Of a stretch of DNA of 64,000 bases, positions 53,718 to 63,483 are shown in pieces. The notes below the pieces were generated by a model. That model had not been told where the DNA came from, did not search any database, and was given only the letters and a program-made list of their open reading frames with translations. The stretch covers positions 1-64,000 of the forward strand of contig JANBRJ010000052.1 in NCBI GenBank assembly GCA_027577595.1, given 5' to 3'. Position 1 is the stretch's first letter. Each line of letters opens with the position of its first letter. Source of the stretch: Coemansia sp. RSA 487. Its lineage: Eukaryota > Kickxellomycota > Kickxellomycetes > Kickxellales > Kickxellaceae. A program made the translations under genes and the position numbers.

Positions 53718-55706
53718 CTACTTGCCAATTACTGACAACAGGTTCACATGCTTTCCGCTGAGATTTGTCAGGCCAAGATACCCAGCACACTCGCGCTGAA
53801 TCTCAAGGACAAAAAGGATCAAGGTAATGAATAGGTTATTCCTATTTGCGGTAACATCATAGAACGAGCCTTTGACAATAAGGCAAAAATGGGGCCTTTT
53901 ACGCACAACCTGGATGATCTGTACCGGGAGATTGTTATCAGGTTTGCAGTCAGGCTGGAGCACGTAGCGATCTGTAAAGGGATGGCGACTGTTCTGTACA
54001 GGAGGCATAGTTTGATCCATAAAGGTGCAGAACAGGTGGAACAAAAGCTGAGCATCTGTGGGGTGCAGAGATGTATTCCAAGGCTGCTCAGGCGCCTTTC
54101 CGCTGCTATCAGAGCTGGGTGTGTAGCTGCCTCCTCCATCAAACGTGTATGCTGGAAGGGCGCCGCTTTGAGACAGAGTGCGCACGCGTTGAATAATGTA
54201 ATCCCTGCAAGTGTAGCCAGGAACAAGCAGATATTTCTCCAAAGCCATGCGCTCCTTTGTCTGTGGCAAATCACCGTACTTCAAGGTTAGCTCGATCAAA
54301 TTCTGGGGGACGCCCTGCGCATTCTGGGCAAGAGATGACGAGGTGCCAGAGTAGATGGAGAACCCAGTTCCAAATGTGGTAGTGGTGGCTTGTCTAGCTT
54401 TGGATTGCTCAAGTGCATTAGCATCGAGAACAGCACGCTTGCACGACAGATGCCCAAGGCCATGCTTCTCAAACAGAGAGTCAAGCTCGTCGATCTGCTT
54501 GCACAACGGGTGCAGCAAGTGGCGAGCAAACCAGAGATGCATGTTTTCGATCCACTCAAATATATCACGTTCAATGCCAAACTTTTCCAAAACCTCGTGA
54601 GGCTCAAGGTACTCTATGTCACCAACGCCGCGATCCTTGCTAGATCCCTTAGAACCCTCACTGCCGCTTGCTCGATTCACAGGAGCAGCTGTCTGATATA
54701 GGCCAATTGTCGGCTGTCCACGCAGATGCCGTTGCATGGGCGTGGCTGCAGCCAAATCACCAATTCCGAGGCGACCAACAGGCAGACGGGGTGTTGTCAG
54801 GTTAGGATCACCTAAACCGCCGCTTACCAGCGGGCTAGAAAGACCGGGGGTTTCACCAGAGCGCAAGTAGGTAGGCGTTGCAGGGGCATTACTATCCGTG
54901 ATAGTGCTGAATCCGGGGTTCTTTTTCAAGATCTGAGTGAGAGTGAGAAAGTCAGAGTTTGCAGAGTGGTCTGATTGTGCAGCGCAAGTGGCAAGTGAAA
55001 CCGGCGAGCGTAGGAAACGAGATGTTGTATTGCTGCCACCAGGCGAAGCCAGCATAGCATTCTTTACGGGCGTGTTTCGACGCGTCTCAATATCTGTAAC
55101 ACGCCCAGGCGTTTGCCTTATCGCAGAGGGTTTTGATGGTGTCATTCGAGGCGCGCTGGATGGAGCTCCTTTTGCAGTTGACGCGGCACGTGAGTCCAGG
55201 CCGATGCGCAATCTTTGACTCGGCGTCAGAGCAATATCTGTATATTGGCTTTTTGGTTGCAGCAAGCACCAGGCTGCCTCGCCGACATTATACACGAGCA
55301 GTATAATCCAAAGCCACTCTAGCAGAGACCACACCGGTAGAGGAATGCCGGCAGAGAGACCAGCAGCTTTTACCTGTTGATAAACACCGGTGTGCGAGCA
55401 CCAGACAAGCACAATAAGGCTTGCTACGTTCCACCGGAGCCGCATTGTGCTCTGACACTCGTTCAGATGGATGGCTCTGTCCTGCAAAACCTGCTGCGTC
55501 TCGGGATTAAACCATTTGCCCCTTGAAGCAAATGAGTCGTCTTGTACTTGATTTTGTTGTTTTGAGGATGTAATAACACTGTTGTTTACAGTATGTCCAT
55601 TTTCTACTCTGCCTCTAATAGGGGTACGGAATGGCGATGCAAGAGGGGAGACACTAGGCACAGAATTTCCGCCAGGTTTGCGAATTGGCGTCTGAAAGCT
55701 GCTCAT
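53718..55706 (-). CDS. TMEM209-like nuclear envelope protein
   Basis: The product is 662 residues. Two membrane helices at about 92-108 and 125-145 follow a disordered start with SP/TP motifs. A long Ser/Thr/Pro-rich middle leads to the C-terminal domain called cytochrome b561 N-terminal (PF09786), at about 370-662. It contains FEWIENMHLWFARHLLHPL, YTCRDYIIQRVRTLSQ, DAQLLFHLFCTFMD and a final GLTNLSGKHVNLL. Human TMEM209 sits at the nuclear envelope and interacts with Nup205; the domain's name is historical and does not mean haem binding. It is convergent with the ELYS gene, with only 119 bases between stops. Confidence 0.82.
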   Translation of the reverse strand: MSSFQTPIRKPGGNSVPSVSPLASPFRTPIRGRVENGHTVNNSVITSSKQQNQVQDDSFASRGKWFNPETQQVLQDRAIHLNECQSTMRLRWNVASLIVLVWCSHTGVYQQVKAAGLSAGIPLPVWSLLEWLWIILLVYNVGEAAWCLLQPKSQYTDIALTPSQRLRIGLDSRAASTAKGAPSSAPRMTPSKPSAIRQTPGRVTDIETRRNTPVKNAMLASPGGSNTTSRFLRSPVSLATCAAQSDHSANSDFLTLTQILKKNPGFSTITDSNAPATPTYLRSGETPGLSSPLVSGGLGDPNLTTPRLPVGRLGIGDLAAATPMQRHLRGQPTIGLYQTAAPVNRASGSEGSKGSSKDRGVGDIEYLEPHEVLEKFGIERDIFEWIENMHLWFARHLLHPLCKQIDELDSLFEKHGLGHLSCKRAVLDANALEQSKARQATTTTFGTGFSIYSGTSSSLAQNAQGVPQNLIELTLKYGDLPQTKERMALEKYLLVPGYTCRDYIIQRVRTLSQSGALPAYTFDGGGSYTPSSDSSGKAPEQPWNTSLHPTDAQLLFHLFCTFMDQTMPPVQNSRHPFTDRYVLQPDCKPDNNLPVQIIQVVRKRPHFCLIVKGSFYDVTANRNNLFITLILFVLEIQRECAGYLGLTNLSGKHVNLLSVIGK

Positions 55707-56153
55707 TCCGAAAAGCGGCTATGAGCTTTTTCTCGCGTGTGCTTATATATGGTAGGTCTATATTTCCCTTTGGATATACTCTCTTATAGATATATGTAAG
55801 AAGAAAAGAAGAAAAACTTCGCATTCAGAACAAGGAAAGAAAGAGAAAGGCTATGTGCTCATAAAAAAAACAAATAAAATCGTTTTTATATGAAACGCGC
55901 GTCAAAAAAATCAATAATTCAAAAAAAAAACTTGATCAAAATACCATCAGCATATGACGTATGCCCATATTGATCGAAAGGAGAAAGGAAACTGTTCTTG
56001 ATGCAGAAAAATTATATATACTTCTTTTGTCAGGGCTGGGGCATTACAAACGCGCTTAAAATATCTTTCACATATTAAAAATACATTACCTACATTATAA
56101 TTTATTTATTATATTGCGTGGAAATCGCCGTGTTTTTGTGTTGAATAGCAAAC
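55707..56153. other. Divergent promoter region of TMEM209-like and SNU23 genes
   Basis: Very AT-rich with poly-A and poly-T tracts. No gene is seen. Confidence 0.5.
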
Positions 56154-56957
56154 ATGAGCAAAAATGCCTATGGTGGGGATAAAGTAAGATCTGGGCTGGA
56201 GCTTTTCTCCTGATAACATTTGCATCTTTTTAATTATATATGCTCCAGACTATCTCGTTACTGATTATATTTGTATTTCCTCTATTTGGATGTTCAAATT
56301 ATGTAGAAAATTAGCGAGGGGTTTAGACGCAACTGGGATAATGCCACATACGAGAAAAAGGCTCAAGACAGAGAGCAGAAAACAAGGACAGAGGAGGAGG
56401 ATGAGGAGCGGCGACGTAAAGGACTAAAACCGCGCATTCGTAGTTACGAAGAAAAATCCGAAAGCAAAGAGCTCCTGCAGGCCCACAAGCATGGAATTAA
56501 CCTTGAAGGCATGGTGGGCAAGACCCAGGTAGTGCAAGCATCCGTTGCGGCGTCTGGACAGCCTGGCTTCTATTGTAAAGTGTGCGATGTCACAGTCAAG
56601 GATAGCATGAGTTATCTGGACCACATAAACGGAAAGAATCACCAACGGATGCTCAATCGCAGCATGAAAGTAGCTGTCGAAACGGTGGACGATGTACTGG
56701 CAAAGCTGAATGATTTGCGCAAGGCAAAACAGCGGCAGAAGGTGGAAAGCGCAGACTATAGCTTCCATGAGCAAGTCAGGATACAGCAGAAGATAGATCA
56801 AGATAAAAGACTCAAACGCAAGGAGGCTCGGAAGCGGCACCGAATGGCGCGCACAACGTCGGAGACAACAGACGAAACCAAGTCTGCTGCGAGAGGCGAG
56901 GCTGATGACATTGAGTTGGTCCTAGGGATATCATCATTTGGATCAACCAAAAAGTAA
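56154..56957 (+). CDS. SNU23: Snu23/ZMAT2, U4/U6.U5 tri-snRNP zinc-finger protein
   Basis: A spliceosomal component of the tri-snRNP and B complex. It has two exons: 56154-56183 (MSKNAYGGDK) and 56307-56957, joined in phase 0 across a 123-base intron. The intron has a GTAAG donor, a TACTGAT branch-like site and a TAG acceptor. The product is 226 residues (human ZMAT2 is 199). Exon 2 begins KISEGFRRNWDNATYEKKA, matching the RRKWDKDEYEKLA region of ZMAT2. The matrin-type C2H2 finger is FYCKVCDVTVKDSMSYLDHI with NGKNHQR. The end SSFGSTKK matches the family C-terminus. A single-exon reading starting at 56511 would lose the N-terminal third. Confidence 0.95.
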
Positions 56958-57000
56958 TATATTTATAATAACCACCGGATCCTAAGCTTATTTCGCAAGG

Positions 57001-58362
57001 CTAAAGATATGTTACTTGTGTGCCCATCTTGACTGTGTTCCACAGCTTTCGATAAATAGCGGCAAAGAATGGCGGAAGACGGAAGCGCTGGGCAACCATT
57101 CGCAATACCGCAGCTATTATGGCAAGTGTAAACAGCGTGAACCCCCACCGCGAAAGAAGACGGCGCACCACATGCCAAGCGACACTTGCAATGCTTCGAG
57201 GTTTGCGTGCTACCGCGCGGGTTCTCACAGTTGTGCGAGAAGAGGCAGTGGCATGTCTGTGTAGGTCTTTGCCACTCAGCCGATGGGGATGCTTAGTCCC
57301 TGCTACGCTCAGATTGGGAAGGGTTGTGGATGTTGTCGATGGCTTGGCAGTGGAAATGCTTGCCGGATATTCCTTCATTTTTCCTTTGTCCAAGGCATTG
57401 CTATTACTCAAAGGTTTTAGGACAGTGCTTGCTCTTTCAACACCATTGACATTGCTAGCACTATCGCCATTTACTGAAGCAGTAGCAGCAGAACCAGCAT
57501 CTCTCTGTAGCTGTGCGTTCTCGGAAGGCTTTGAGGGCTTTGTTTTCTTATTTTTATGGCGGCGATGTTTTGTTTTCTTCTTTGTTGCTGGTGCAGGGGT
57601 GCGTAGCGCGTCGAGGCGCCTTGTAAACTCGTCCTTTGCGGGTGGAGAAACAACACTGGACATGCTAAGGAAGTCGTAAGCGCTTGGGAAATCATCCAGC
57701 TGAGGCAGGATGTGCAGTGTGTACAGCTCACACACGCGCAAGTATGAGGCCTGCACCATTGTTCTCTGCTGCTGGCGCTCTGGTTCGTTGGTGTAACCAC
57801 TGCTACTGTAATCTTCTAGTAGGTACATTGTGTCGTCGGACAGTGTGGCTAGCCACGCCTCGACAATATTGCGAGCAGTCCTTGCATCGCGTAGTTTGAG
57901 GCAAAGAAGAACTGTGGGCACCAGGACCTCGCTATCCACATTTCCCGCATAGCCACCAAATGCATTCACAATCGAGCCCCACACCTCGCGCACCGTGGCT
58001 GGGAACTCGGCCAGCTCAGCGTCATCAATAGTACTCTTAGATTTGCGCTTAGGCTGTAGCTTGCCATCCTCCTCGGCGACTTCCGTCAAGCTGCTCAGCA
58101 CGCATATATACAGTATCCATAGACGACAGCACAGCTGACGAGCCTGCTGCTCACTGTATTCGCTGGTAAGCCGCGCTATGTTGCAGTATTGGATTGCTTC
58201 GCGGCATTGCTCCCAGGCAGCGCTGCCTTGCCCAAGAATAAGTGCGCGGGATGCCTTTTGGTGCAGTGCCTTTAGATATGTGCTAAGAGGCCGCCCGTCT
58301 GCTGGCACTTTAGAGTCATTGTGCCGAGGCACTGCCATTGCATTCGGTGCTGGTGCAGGCAT
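57001..58362 (-). CDS. Tail-anchored helical protein, Pex26-like
   Basis: The product is 453 residues. The N-terminal 270 or so are alpha-helical and TPR-like, with YCNIARLTSEYSEQQARQLC and CRLWILYICVLSSL. A later block, ELYTLHILPQLDDFPSAYDF, resembles a conserved block I recall in fungal Pex26. A basic Lys-rich stretch and disordered linker follow, with one hydrophobic helix at about 405-428 near the C-terminus and a basic tail. Pex15/Pex26 proteins anchor the Pex1-Pex6 ATPase to peroxisomes and have this layout with a tail anchor. The family diverges fast and I cannot check by search, so the name is tentative. Only 43 bases separate it from the convergent SNU23. Confidence 0.5.
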   Translation of the reverse strand: MPAPAPNAMAVPRHNDSKVPADGRPLSTYLKALHQKASRALILGQGSAAWEQCREAIQYCNIARLTSEYSEQQARQLCCRLWILYICVLSSLTEVAEEDGKLQPKRKSKSTIDDAELAEFPATVREVWGSIVNAFGGYAGNVDSEVLVPTVLLCLKLRDARTARNIVEAWLATLSDDTMYLLEDYSSSGYTNEPERQQQRTMVQASYLRVCELYTLHILPQLDDFPSAYDFLSMSSVVSPPAKDEFTRRLDALRTPAPATKKKTKHRRHKNKKTKPSKPSENAQLQRDAGSAATASVNGDSASNVNGVERASTVLKPLSNSNALDKGKMKEYPASISTAKPSTTSTTLPNLSVAGTKHPHRLSGKDLHRHATASSRTTVRTRAVARKPRSIASVAWHVVRRLLSRWGFTLFTLAIIAAVLRMVAQRFRLPPFFAAIYRKLWNTVKMGTQVTYL

Positions 58363-58760
58363 GTCCGTTGGTTATAGAATGTGTGGTAATTGCCAAAAGC
58401 AGACCCGTATTTCGCGTTTGGTTAGTGCGACAGTCTAACTTAAGAAGGAGAATATAGGATATAATAGAGAAGATATAAAACACCTGTATGGGATTAAAAA
58501 CAGAATTGCCGAGATATAAATTACAGAGATAGAGAAAAAATCCAATTAATATAAAAAGAGTTTAGAAAAAGGTCATTGTCATTGTCCTCGCTCTTTTTCA
58601 GCTGAAAGAGCTTGGGAAAATTTATTATTTTTGGTGGTCATGACATCTCTGCCATCGGAGCAATGGAAGGTGTTATTCTCCGCACAAGCGGGGATTTTCT
58701 TACTCTTACCCGCTTCACCCGGCACTCTAAGCTGCGCACAGACCATAGAGCCTTGTACAT
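58363..58760. other. Intergenic upstream of the Pex26-like gene
   Basis: AT-rich; it holds the Pex26-like promoter and the calpain trailer. No gene is seen. Confidence 0.5.
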
Positions 58761-61700
58761 TTAGACGCCAGCTGCAGACAGTGACGTGATATCTGCTGCT
58801 AGCTCCGAGTAAAAGTACAGCACGAAGGATGCGTTCACATCTTCGTCCCACGTCGATGCCACAACAAGATGTTCTGTCGGCTTGTTGTTGTCGCCGATAT
58901 ATGTCGGCTGGGTGGCCACACCTTGGGGCGAGTTCGTGTAGCTTCCTGAGGATGCTTGTACAGGCCCAAGCACTGCGTTGTCAAAGGCAAACACAGATAC
59001 GTTAACCAGCGGCAGGGGTTCAGCGCGTGGTGTTTGCAAGCGCACTAATATCTTTGTCTTCTTGTCAATGCGCACCAGAAACCGCGGGTTGCGACTGCAG
59101 AACCGGTCCACTGGACCACCCGCAGAGCTGGTTCCTGGAGCCCACATCCCATGCATTTCGCGCAACCGCATTCCTGCACCCTCGCGTGCAATTGGCGTGA
59201 TGCTGAATGATTGATCCAAGCCGACAGTAAGCTTGAAGTGCGAAAACATAAACGGCTCAAATGTCGAAACAACAACCGTGTAGCTGCCCTCGTCAATGTT
59301 CTCTAGTGCACATGTGCAAAACTGCGATCTATACTTGCCAGAGTTTGCAACCGTATTGACTTCAAGCACACGTGTGACAAGAAAGCCGCCGCGAAAAATC
59401 CGGATGTTGATTGGGTACTTTTGCGAAGCCTCGAGCGTAACAATCCCATTGAGCTGGGCGCTGTTGCCTTTCACATCGAGACGATACTGAGGATTGTCAA
59501 GATAGCGCGGTGATGCAGTATTTCCGCCTGCAGAGATGCTACGCCACTGATCTTGGATCGTCTGTTGGAATTCTGGGATCGGTGCCTTTTCAAGCCTCAG
59601 CGGAGAATTGCAAAACACGCGCAATGTAAAGTACAGCGCCTTTATCTTTTCCCGCTGGGCAACAACAACAGTGTAGCCCCTTCCCTGGGTTGCTGAAAAC
59701 TGCACCAGCACATGCGGAGTGTTAACATACTCGCCTATGTGCAGCGCCGAACGTGGCTCATAGATCCGACGACCGCTGCTCTGGTCGTACACGTGCAGTG
59801 CGATAAAGTCCCGGTTTTCTTCCGTCTTCAGGACATGCTTGCTTAAAAGTATCCATACTAGGGACTGTCCAGGACTACGAGCCACCGCGTCGCCAGGCGT
59901 ACTGGTAGGCCCAATGATGTCAAGGGTATACTGTGGATTCGAGCTAAAGTCATAAAGGGCTTGGCGAGGGCCCATGTCCAGCCCCCACGCAAAATGCACA
60001 CTGGTATGGCGGGCAAACAGGTCTGGGTTCCAGTTAAGATGGATCGCATCAAAGCGGTGGCACACTGATTCAAAGTCAATCCAAAAAACGCCGAGGTCGT
60101 TGTTTTCGGCCGTTGCCGGGTCGTAATCAAGACAATCCATCAGCTCTGGCGTCCACGTGGTCCGATCTAGATGGCTGAATTTGCCAGTCCAGCGCAGCAT
60201 GCTCCACGGATTCTTCACTTTGAGCAAGCGGTAGCCGTACACTTCGCGTAGGTCTAGAACAGCATATGCGTGCGAGGAGACGAGACCCAGCGCGCCTGCA
60301 ACATCGCTGCCCATCTCGCCTGTAGCAATTGTGATCAAGGCATTGCCATCGTGCAGGCCCTTGTACATGCGCTCCCAGGTCTGTGCTTCGTCAAACGACT
60401 GGTCCTGAATAAACACATGTTCAGGGATCCATCCTGTCAGGGCATGTAGGTCAGTGCTGGAGTTGGACCCGGGAAAGTCGTATCCGCCCATCACCTTCAA
60501 GAACGCCTTTTCAATTAGACTTTGCCCAATATCTCCAGCAGTAGAATACGTACAAATGAGCCTCCCGTCCTCGGCAACAGGAAGCAGATCGTCGATAACC
60601 ACACGGCGCCACAGCCCATTGACAAATAGCTTCACCATGTACTTTCCAGACGGATTAAAAGCCGGGACTCCGGTACTAGAGCGAGGGTAGATGTGTCGCG
60701 TGATTAGCTGGCGACTAAACCTATTTTCATACTCAGTACTGACACATAGCGCTGCTACAAACGAACAGTCAGTTACCGTCTCTTGTACTATGTGAGCACA
60801 GCCGGGCTGGCCAAAAACCTGTGGTTTGCTGTAAAGCTGACTCGCTCGCCGCCATCTCCAGAGCTTACGCTGTTGCTTTGGCGAAAGAGTCGGAAGCCCG
60901 TCTCTATCCGTAAAGCATTCATCTAAGGTAAAGTTTTCGTCCACATCGTTGTCCAGCCACGGCAAGAACATTAGACCGTTAATGTGAGATGTTGTTCTGA
61001 CTACCCGCACTTCTTCAGACGATAGGCGGTCTTCCGAGCGATACTTGGGACTTGAGCTGAGTTTATGCTCGTTGCCGTTGGCCACAGGTGACAATGCCAT
61101 GGTGGATGAGCTAGCAGGGTTGCTTCTGCTTTCAAAGCCACTAGCGTTGGTGCTGCTGCTGCTGCTGCTTGTACTTTTGTTGCTGACACCGATGCTCATA
61201 GTGTGAGTCCGAGAATAGGAGGAACCGGTGCTAGAGCCTGGAGCAGCGGTGACTTGGCCATTTAGCCGTGCACCAGAAGCACCTGCTGTTCCTGAGACAG
61301 GTTCTGTCGTTGTTAGCGTTTCTTTTACATTCTCTGCCTCTGTCAAGCACAGTGCTGCAAACTTGCATAGCTCGCGATACCAATCGCTAGATGCCTGTGC
61401 ACCATTGGAAGATAGTGATGCATGTGTCGCCTTTTCGCGGCGTAGAATTTTTTGGTATTTGGTAATCCCTGATACATAGAGCCCCATGGCTGCACTGCTA
61501 TCGTTCTGTGCATGTAGTCTTCGCGCATCTGCTAACGCCTCATGCGCAGCGTCCAGGTTGTTGTTGTATTCTGGGGTTGTCGACAATAGCCTCAAAAGCT
61601 GGCCAACTCGACAGGCATATTCACAGTACTTTGTTTCGAGGGCATTATGTTGCCTTTCATACTCTTGTTCCTTTAGCAGAGAAGATATCGACTTTAATGC

Positions 61701-61811
61701 TTCGTTATAAAGGAATAGTGCTTCGCTATACTGGTACTGTGAATCGGCATCGACAGCTTTGCAAATGAGCTCTGTAGTTTTTAGATATAGCGGCCCATTA
61801 GGCGTAGACAT
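58761..61811 (-). CDS. RIM13: Rim13/PalB-type calpain-like cysteine protease
   Basis: In fungi this protease cleaves the Rim101/PacC transcription factor in the alkaline pH response, recruited by ESCRT-III. The ATG at 61811 gives MSTPNGPLYLK and 1016 residues; an upstream in-frame extension begins with a non-ATG codon and is not conserved. Parts: an MIT domain at about 8-85 (AVDADSQYQYSEALFLYNEAL); a Ser-rich linker; and the calpain core with Cys349 in VTDCSFVAAL, His514 in SSHAYAVLD and Asn534 in VKNPW. Calpain domain III-like beta modules reach to the end. All three catalytic residues are present. It corresponds to human calpain-7. Confidence 0.93.
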   Translation of the reverse strand: MSTPNGPLYLKTTELICKAVDADSQYQYSEALFLYNEALKSISSLLKEQEYERQHNALETKYCEYACRVGQLLRLLSTTPEYNNNLDAAHEALADARRLHAQNDSSAAMGLYVSGITKYQKILRREKATHASLSSNGAQASSDWYRELCKFAALCLTEAENVKETLTTTEPVSGTAGASGARLNGQVTAAPGSSTGSSYSRTHTMSIGVSNKSTSSSSSSTNASGFESRSNPASSSTMALSPVANGNEHKLSSSPKYRSEDRLSSEEVRVVRTTSHINGLMFLPWLDNDVDENFTLDECFTDRDGLPTLSPKQQRKLWRWRRASQLYSKPQVFGQPGCAHIVQETVTDCSFVAALCVSTEYENRFSRQLITRHIYPRSSTGVPAFNPSGKYMVKLFVNGLWRRVVIDDLLPVAEDGRLICTYSTAGDIGQSLIEKAFLKVMGGYDFPGSNSSTDLHALTGWIPEHVFIQDQSFDEAQTWERMYKGLHDGNALITIATGEMGSDVAGALGLVSSHAYAVLDLREVYGYRLLKVKNPWSMLRWTGKFSHLDRTTWTPELMDCLDYDPATAENNDLGVFWIDFESVCHRFDAIHLNWNPDLFARHTSVHFAWGLDMGPRQALYDFSSNPQYTLDIIGPTSTPGDAVARSPGQSLVWILLSKHVLKTEENRDFIALHVYDQSSGRRIYEPRSALHIGEYVNTPHVLVQFSATQGRGYTVVVAQREKIKALYFTLRVFCNSPLRLEKAPIPEFQQTIQDQWRSISAGGNTASPRYLDNPQYRLDVKGNSAQLNGIVTLEASQKYPINIRIFRGGFLVTRVLEVNTVANSGKYRSQFCTCALENIDEGSYTVVVSTFEPFMFSHFKLTVGLDQSFSITPIAREGAGMRLREMHGMWAPGTSSAGGPVDRFCSRNPRFLVRIDKKTKILVRLQTPRAEPLPLVNVSVFAFDNAVLGPVQASSGSYTNSPQGVATQPTYIGDNNKPTEHLVVASTWDEDVNASFVLYFYSELAADITSLSAAGV

Positions 61812-62211
61812 TATCTGGCTAATGCCGACGCATACACAGCGCAACTGGGCGTTTTTAATAAATAAACCTTTACGTTTCCAAGCCAGTAGCCGCTGCGATA
61901 CCCGAGACCACAGAACAGACAACTGATTTATACCCACCTCCTTTGCTTTGGTTCTTCGATGGCAATTGAAGAGGCACTGTGGAAGCGCAAATGAAAAATG
62001 CTAATGCACAAAATGAAGGCTGTTAACAATAAAATGGGCCACCAGTGCTGGCTATACAAGTGAAATGAAAGAAATGAGTGTAAACAGCTGATTATTGCAC
62101 AAATGATGAGCAAGCAAAAAGGAAAAAATGTATTAATTGTCGAGAGGGAACTGAAAAGCTAAGGACTAAAAAACCAGCTTATGCGCAAAATCCTCGCAAA
62201 CATCACGTGCG
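61812..62211. other. Intergenic between calpain and Ssh4-type genes
   Basis: AT-rich. No gene is seen. Confidence 0.5.
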
Positions 62212-63483
62212 CTAGATTATGCCATGACTAAGTCGTCGCGATCGGTTGTGGTTGTGAGAGTAGCGATCGATGTGTTGCTGAGAGAAGCTTGGGCTGCTGT
62301 GCACGCGTTCCATTCTGCTGGTGTTGGTGTTGGTATCGCCAGTGGTGACGATGCTGAACCGACTCCAGCGATCGGAATCGAGCTCGTCTGCGCTTGTTAC
62401 GCTTAGATCGTCCAGATCGAGAACAGTATGTTTTGGAGGACGGTGCTGACTGTGGAGGCTACTGTCTTCGTACGACGGAGGGAAGGCTGGGTCATGCTGC
62501 ACGCTTCCTTCAAGCGAGTCGGAATGCGCGGCAAGCAGAACAGTTTCTGACACGTTCTGGTACATGGGCGGCGGCAAGCGGGCTCCCTCTGGAGGCGCCA
62601 GGCCCCAGTGACGCATGTTTGCATGTGCAAGGACAAAGGCGCGGGCACCAACATTGACATTGAGGCAGCAGGGACCGTCAGCAGAGACAACCGGATACAT
62701 ACGCTTGTGGGCCCATGGCGTCCTGATGTGGCAAACGATGGCTCCGTTGACAGTGAAAAATGTCTTTCCCGAGTTTGGCCGCCAGCCAACGCCGAGCGTG
62801 TCGCTTGTACGCAGAGAAGTTTCGACTCTTCGGCAGACGTCAAGGGGGTGGCAGTAGTAGACGCATCCGTCAAGGGTGTGGAGGGCAATGGAGTTGCGGG
62901 CCCAGCCAGCCATCCTCAGCGGCGGATAGTCGCGCATCGCGACGCCAAGCGCAACATTTGTGCCCTCCGGGAGCCGGTCCAGACGCACCTCGTAGTAGTA
63001 CACTCGCTGCTCGTTGGGCATCTGTATGTTTGCAATGAGCGAGTGCTCTCCACCTGAAAACTCGATCTCGGTGCGGTTGTGAACAGCCACGTCGGTATTT
63101 TCATACGCAGGGCCAAATTCCCAAGCATTGGCGCCGTGCTCGACCACAAACTCAGTGTCTGCTGCGTGGAGCCCGCCTTCGCTCTCGTCGATAAAGTGTG
63201 TTGCCGCGTACTCACCAGCGTATACGTGGTTTTGCATGGCCCGTGTGCCCTCGAGCCGCGCCAGCGTCTCATCCAGCGATAGCTGCTGCACTTCCTCGTA
63301 TTTCTTGATCCTCTCCGCCTGTCGCTCGTAGCAGCGACCACGACGGTGCCTGCGCCGTAGCGCCGGGAAGACGCAAGGCAGCGGCCGGCCATGTATCACA
63401 TACACCCGCACTAACACGCCGATGCCCACCATCGCAATGCACACGCAGACCGCGGCCACAACAGCTGTAGCAAGCATGGTCAT
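62212..63483 (-). CDS. Ssh4/Ear1-type SPRY membrane adaptor for Rsp5
   Basis: The ATG at 63483 gives 423 residues beginning MTMLATAVV; an upstream extension starts with TTG and is not used. There is an N-terminal membrane helix (about 3-27) with basic residues after it. A SPRY domain follows at about 120-290 (YYYEVRLDRLPEGTNVALGV, GWRPNSGKTFFTVNG). A PPSY motif near residue 335 would bind WW domains of the Rsp5 ubiquitin ligase. Yeast Ssh4 and Ear1 share exactly this order. They direct membrane-protein cargo to Rsp5 for ubiquitination and sorting into multivesicular bodies. The gene follows the ESCRT-linked calpain on the same strand. Confidence 0.88.
   Translation of the reverse strand: MTMLATAVVAAVCVCIAMVGIGVLVRVYVIHGRPLPCVFPALRRRHRRGRCYERQAERIKKYEEVQQLSLDETLARLEGTRAMQNHVYAGEYAATHFIDESEGGLHAADTEFVVEHGANAWEFGPAYENTDVAVHNRTEIEFSGGEHSLIANIQMPNEQRVYYYEVRLDRLPEGTNVALGVAMRDYPPLRMAGWARNSIALHTLDGCVYYCHPLDVCRRVETSLRTSDTLGVGWRPNSGKTFFTVNGAIVCHIRTPWAHKRMYPVVSADGPCCLNVNVGARAFVLAHANMRHWGLAPPEGARLPPPMYQNVSETVLLAAHSDSLEGSVQHDPAFPPSYEDSSLHSQHRPPKHTVLDLDDLSVTSADELDSDRWSRFSIVTTGDTNTNTSRMERVHSSPSFSQQHIDRYSHNHNRSRRLSHGII

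Noticed and set aside
61812-61937. 42-codon upstream extension of the calpain
   Set aside because: Begins with a non-ATG codon and is not conserved; MSTPNG is the natural start before the MIT domain.
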